Source: Phycisphaerales bacterium
GTDB taxonomy: Bacteria > Planctomycetota > Phycisphaerae > Phycisphaerales > UBA1924
Length of the DNA stretch: 64,000 bases
Assembly (NCBI GenBank): GCA_040217175.1
Contig: JAVJNT010000001.1
Coordinates: 496,001-560,000, forward strand
Direction: 5' to 3'
The number at the start of each line of letters is the position of its first letter. Position 1 is the stretch's first letter. The position numbers and the translations under genes are program-made. The notes under the pieces were generated by a model. That model worked only from the letters and a program-made list of their open reading frames with translations, ran no database searches and was not told where the DNA came from. Shown piece after piece: positions 61,739 to 64,000 of the stretch.

Positions 61739-62902
61739 CTAAGGGCAGCCGGCGTCGAAGGCGTTCTGGAAGGCGAGGAAGTCGAAGATGGTGAGCGAGC
61801 CGTCGCCGTCGAAGTCGGCGAGCGGGTCCATGAGGTCGAAGAGGTTCTGGAAGGCGAGGAAGTCGAAGATGGTGAGGTCGCCGTCGCCGTCGAGGTCGGC
61901 GCGGCACGCCGCCATCGGCCTGGTCCACACATGCGCCGCTTGGGTGAACGTCCCTCGCGCCTGGCCCACGACATACAGCGTCTGGCCGTCGTGCCAGATA
62001 TCGGTGGTGGCCACACGATCGAACCCATCGGGGATCGGCAGCAATTCACGCGACGCGGCGGTGCCGTTCCAGACCACGGGCAGGGTGGCATCCACGCCCA
62101 CCTGCCACCCATCGTGCATCGCGTAGATGACGCCCGTGCCCAGGTTCTCCCACGACTCGGCCGTGCCACGCCACAGGGCCGCGTGCGGCACGCCATCGAT
62201 CCACACCTCGCCCCCCTGGACGCCCGCGTCGGCGGCGTTGGCCGAGGACCGCGAAGCGCCGGCGGGGTGGAGGTCGACCCAGGAATCGGCGGTGCCCCGC
62301 CAGAGCCCCGCGCGCCGCGTCTCGTCGAACAGCGCGCTGCCGACCTGCACGCCGTCGTGGACGCCCAGGGCCAGCGACACCCGGGCGCCCGCGGGCATGA
62401 GATCGACCACCGAGGCCGCCGTGCCGGTCCACAGCGCGGCGCGCTCGGTGACCGGCTCGGTCCAGGTCCAGCCGACCTGCTGCCCGCCGTGGGTGGCAAC
62501 CGCCGTGGAGTGCGAGATCCCGTGGCGATCCTGGGTGTGCAGGCTGACCCACGTGTCCGCCGACCCGCTCCACAGGCTCGCACGATTCTCATAGATCCCA
62601 TAGAACGATCGCAAGTAGTTCACTGACCCGACCTGCTGTCCCTCGTGCGCACCCAGGCACTGCGAGCCGTGCTGCAGCGACGGGGGCTGGAGGCTGACGA
62701 AAGAATCGGGCGCGTACTCGCTCCAGAACCCGGCCTCGCCGTTGCTGCCCACCGGGACGCCGCCGTCGATCCCATGCACGGACGCAAAGGGCTCGCCGGG
62801 CACCTGCAAGCTGGTGTACTCCCATTGGCCGCACGCGACCGACGGCGCGAGCGCCAGCGTTGCGATCCCCGCTCGTGCCATGCGAGTCCTCGCTCGTGCC
62901 AT
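61739..62902 (-). CDS. Secreted repeat (WD/propeller-like) protein with GC-type dockerin-like C-terminus
   Basis: A 387-residue protein, ATG at 62902 after AGGAGGG. The signal peptide begins MARARTR MARAGIATL, a duplicated start (two ATGs 21 bases apart). The mature part is repeats of ~45 residues with the pattern QVG...ALWxGTAxSWVDL (RAALWTGTAASVVDLMPAGA, RAGLWRGTADSWVDLHPAGA, HAALWRGTAESWENLGTG), a blade-like repeat common in planctomycete secreted proteins. The tail has loops DLDGDGDLTIFDF and DFDGDGSLTIFDF and ends AGCP. Function unknown; probably an extracellular binding protein. Confidence 0.86.
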   Translation of the reverse strand: MARARTRMARAGIATLALAPSVACGQWEYTSLQVPGEPFASVHGIDGGVPVGSNGEAGFWSEYAPDSFVSLQPPSLQHGSQCLGAHEGQQVGSVNYLRSFYGIYENRASLWSGSADTWVSLHTQDRHGISHSTAVATHGGQQVGWTWTEPVTERAALWTGTAASVVDLMPAGARVSLALGVHDGVQVGSALFDETRRAGLWRGTADSWVDLHPAGASRSSANAADAGVQGGEVWIDGVPHAALWRGTAESWENLGTGVIYAMHDGWQVGVDATLPVVWNGTAASRELLPIPDGFDRVATTDIWHDGQTLYVVGQARGTFTQAAHVWTRPMAACRADLDGDGDLTIFDFLAFQNLFDLMDPLADFDGDGSLTIFDFLAFQNAFDAGCP

Positions 62903-63153
62903 GCGAATGCCCTCCTGCGTCTCTGGCCGGACCCCGAGCGATCCCACGCTCGCCCCCACGCCCCCACGCCCACCGCGCCCACCGCGCCTTGCCCCTCGCC
63001 AGGGCGGCCCCTCTCGATCTGGCGAACAAGTCTATCACCGGCCCGAGGGCAACGCCCTGGGATCACGCCCCAAGCCCCGGCGGCCGCATCCGCCCGAGCG
63101 GGCGTGGGCGGGCCTCGCACCAGGGCCGTGATCGCCCGGGGGAGCACGACCCG

Positions 63154-63384
63154 GGCGTGAAGAAGCATCACGGGGGCGTGGAGGGCCACGACACCAGCGT
63201 GAACCGACGCGACGAGGGCGTGAGGGAACACGACCAGGGCGTGAACCGACACGACCAAGGCGTGATGGGACATCATGAGAGCGTGGACCAACACGACCAA
63301 GGCGTGAAGGAACATGACCAAGGCCTGAAGGAACATGACCAAGGCGTGAAGGAACACGACCTCGGTGCACGCCACGATGACCTC
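63154..63384 (+). repeat. 21-bp tandem repeat array, 11 units
   Basis: 231 bases, 11 contiguous 21-bp units close to GGCGTGAAGGAACACGACCA plus one base, with some units at over 90% identity (63301, 63322 and 63343). On the plus strand it reads as the heptapeptide HDQGVKE in a frame that stays open to 63441 (ending WFLDETQRF), but upstream that frame is antisense to the dockerin-type gene. It fills the middle of the 762-base gap between two divergent genes. The remaining gap has no gene I can support. Confidence 0.85.
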
Positions 63385-63664
63385 CGGCGTCGGTTCTGGG
63401 ACGGCCGTGCGTGGTTCTTGGACGAAACCCAGCGGTTCTAGGACGCGCCGTGAGTTTTTTTTGGGTTGCGCTGGATGGCGCGCTCGATCGGACCCGTGGA
63501 TCGGGCGATGCAACGCTCGGACGCGGGCGATGGTCGGCCGCGTGCACGGATGCATCAGCAACCACGAGGTTCGCCATGAATGCACGCATCGCGATCGTCC
63601 TTTCTCCGTCCGCACCCTGCACGCCCGTCCTTCGCACGGCGTGCGTCCTGGAAGGCGGTGCGTC

Positions 63665-64000
63665 ATGAGCGTGGTGCCAGATAGCCGCAGCGACGCCATC
63701 GACTGGTTCACCAACCGCCTGAGCGCCTGGAGCGCCGACCCGGCCGGCATCGGCCTCACCGAGGCCCTCGTCAACGAGCTGGCCGCAGCGACTGCCGCGG
63801 CTTCTTCGGCCAGGACCACCGCAGAGCAGGCCAACGACGCCAAGCTCGCGGCCTCGCAGAACTTCCGCAACCAGACCGACGCCATGCGCGAGATCGGCGT
63901 CGGGCTCGTGCAGAAGATCCGCGGCTTCGCCAAGGCGACCGGCGACGAGTCGGTCTACGCCACCGCGCTGCTGCCCGACCCGGCAACGCCCGAGCCCACC
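63665..64000 (+). CDS. Planctomycete-type helical-domain protein (partial, runs off the window)
   Basis: The ATG at 63665 opens a frame to the window end, 112 codons visible. SDAIDWFTNRLSAWSADPAG, then IGLTEALVNELAAATAAASS and an Ala/Gln-rich helix, QTDAMREIGVGLVQKIRGFA, and DESVYATALLPDPATPEPT. It aligns with the N-terminal half of the protein at 41001-41636 (IGLT, IRxxAK and AxLPxxxxPxPT at the same spacing), so a fibronectin-III-like C-terminal part is expected beyond the edge. Function unknown. A small upstream frame (63576-63668) overlaps its start. Confidence 0.75.
   Translation, partial: MSVVPDSRSDAIDWFTNRLSAWSADPAGIGLTEALVNELAAATAAASSARTTAEQANDAKLAASQNFRNQTDAMREIGVGLVQKIRGFAKATGDESVYATALLPDPATPEPT

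Noticed and set aside
62860-63441. 193-codon plus-strand frame containing the HDQGVKE repeats
   Set aside because: It begins antisense to the dockerin-type gene, has no ribosome site at a sensible start, and reads as a repeat artefact. It was kept only as a repeat feature.
63576-63668. 30-codon frame whose TGA overlaps the ATG at 63665
   Set aside because: ATGA overlap is suggestive of a leader peptide, but there is no ribosome site or composition signal and it is too short to judge.
1-64000. tRNA or rRNA genes
   Set aside because: Gaps were read for cloverleaf or rRNA-like sequence and nothing convincing was found; a covariance-model search would be decisive.

Overview
The window is high-GC (about two-thirds G+C) DNA from a bacterium that is almost certainly a planctomycete of the Phycisphaerae type. 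The evidence is ten secreted proteins ending in a paired EF-hand/dockerin-like domain with a terminal Gly-Cys, a prepilin-like protein with an H-x-DG tail, 21-bp-period repeat arrays between genes, and a mix of core bacterial genes (tyrS, accA, proC, lspA, dapF, csrA). Coding density is high on both strands. No rRNA, tRNA, CRISPR array, insertion sequence or replication origin was seen.

Layout. 1-5.4 kb: a large MAF-type flagellin glycosyltransferase fusion (cut by the window edge), a membrane protein, a SPOR-like lipoprotein and a FlgM-like anti-sigma factor. 5.4-9.4 kb: secreted M28 peptidase, secreted EEP nuclease and sialidase. 9.4-13.8 kb: RND efflux pair. 13.9-22.5 kb: heme oxygenase, two dockerin-type proteins flanking a pseudopilin, tyrS and katG (with a PerR-like box). 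22.7-27.9 kb: a five-gene operon (TetR regulator, FtsX-like permease, ABC ATPase, HlyD adaptor, outer-membrane factor) with an operator dyad over its first start codon. 28.1-34.2 kb: a three-gene restriction/defence-like operon of lower GC, bracketed by inverted copies of one dispersed repeat and, outside those, by two 21-bp arrays. 34.4-45.4 kb: two small genes each carrying a one-base frameshift in a G run, then lspA, a DksA-like protein, accA, proC, small membrane/zinc-ribbon proteins and a THUMP-like methyltransferase. 45.4-55.4 kb: pcp and two runs of dockerin-type secreted proteins separated by a MATE exporter. 55.5-60.6 kb: a minus-strand run of lipoprotein, M48 protease, dapF and M20 peptidase. 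60.7-64 kb: NifU-like protein, csrA, another dockerin-type protein, a third 21-bp array and the start of a second member of a small paralogous family.

Functional themes. Motility and post-transcriptional control are represented by the MAF protein, the FlgM-like protein and csrA. Export and detoxification are covered by the RND, ABC-tripartite and MATE systems, katG and heme oxygenase. The most distinctive features are the Gly-Cys-terminated secretome, the period-21 arrays that sit in the longest gene-free gaps (a fourth gap has a 63-bp unit, three times 21), and the symmetric repeat architecture around the restriction operon.
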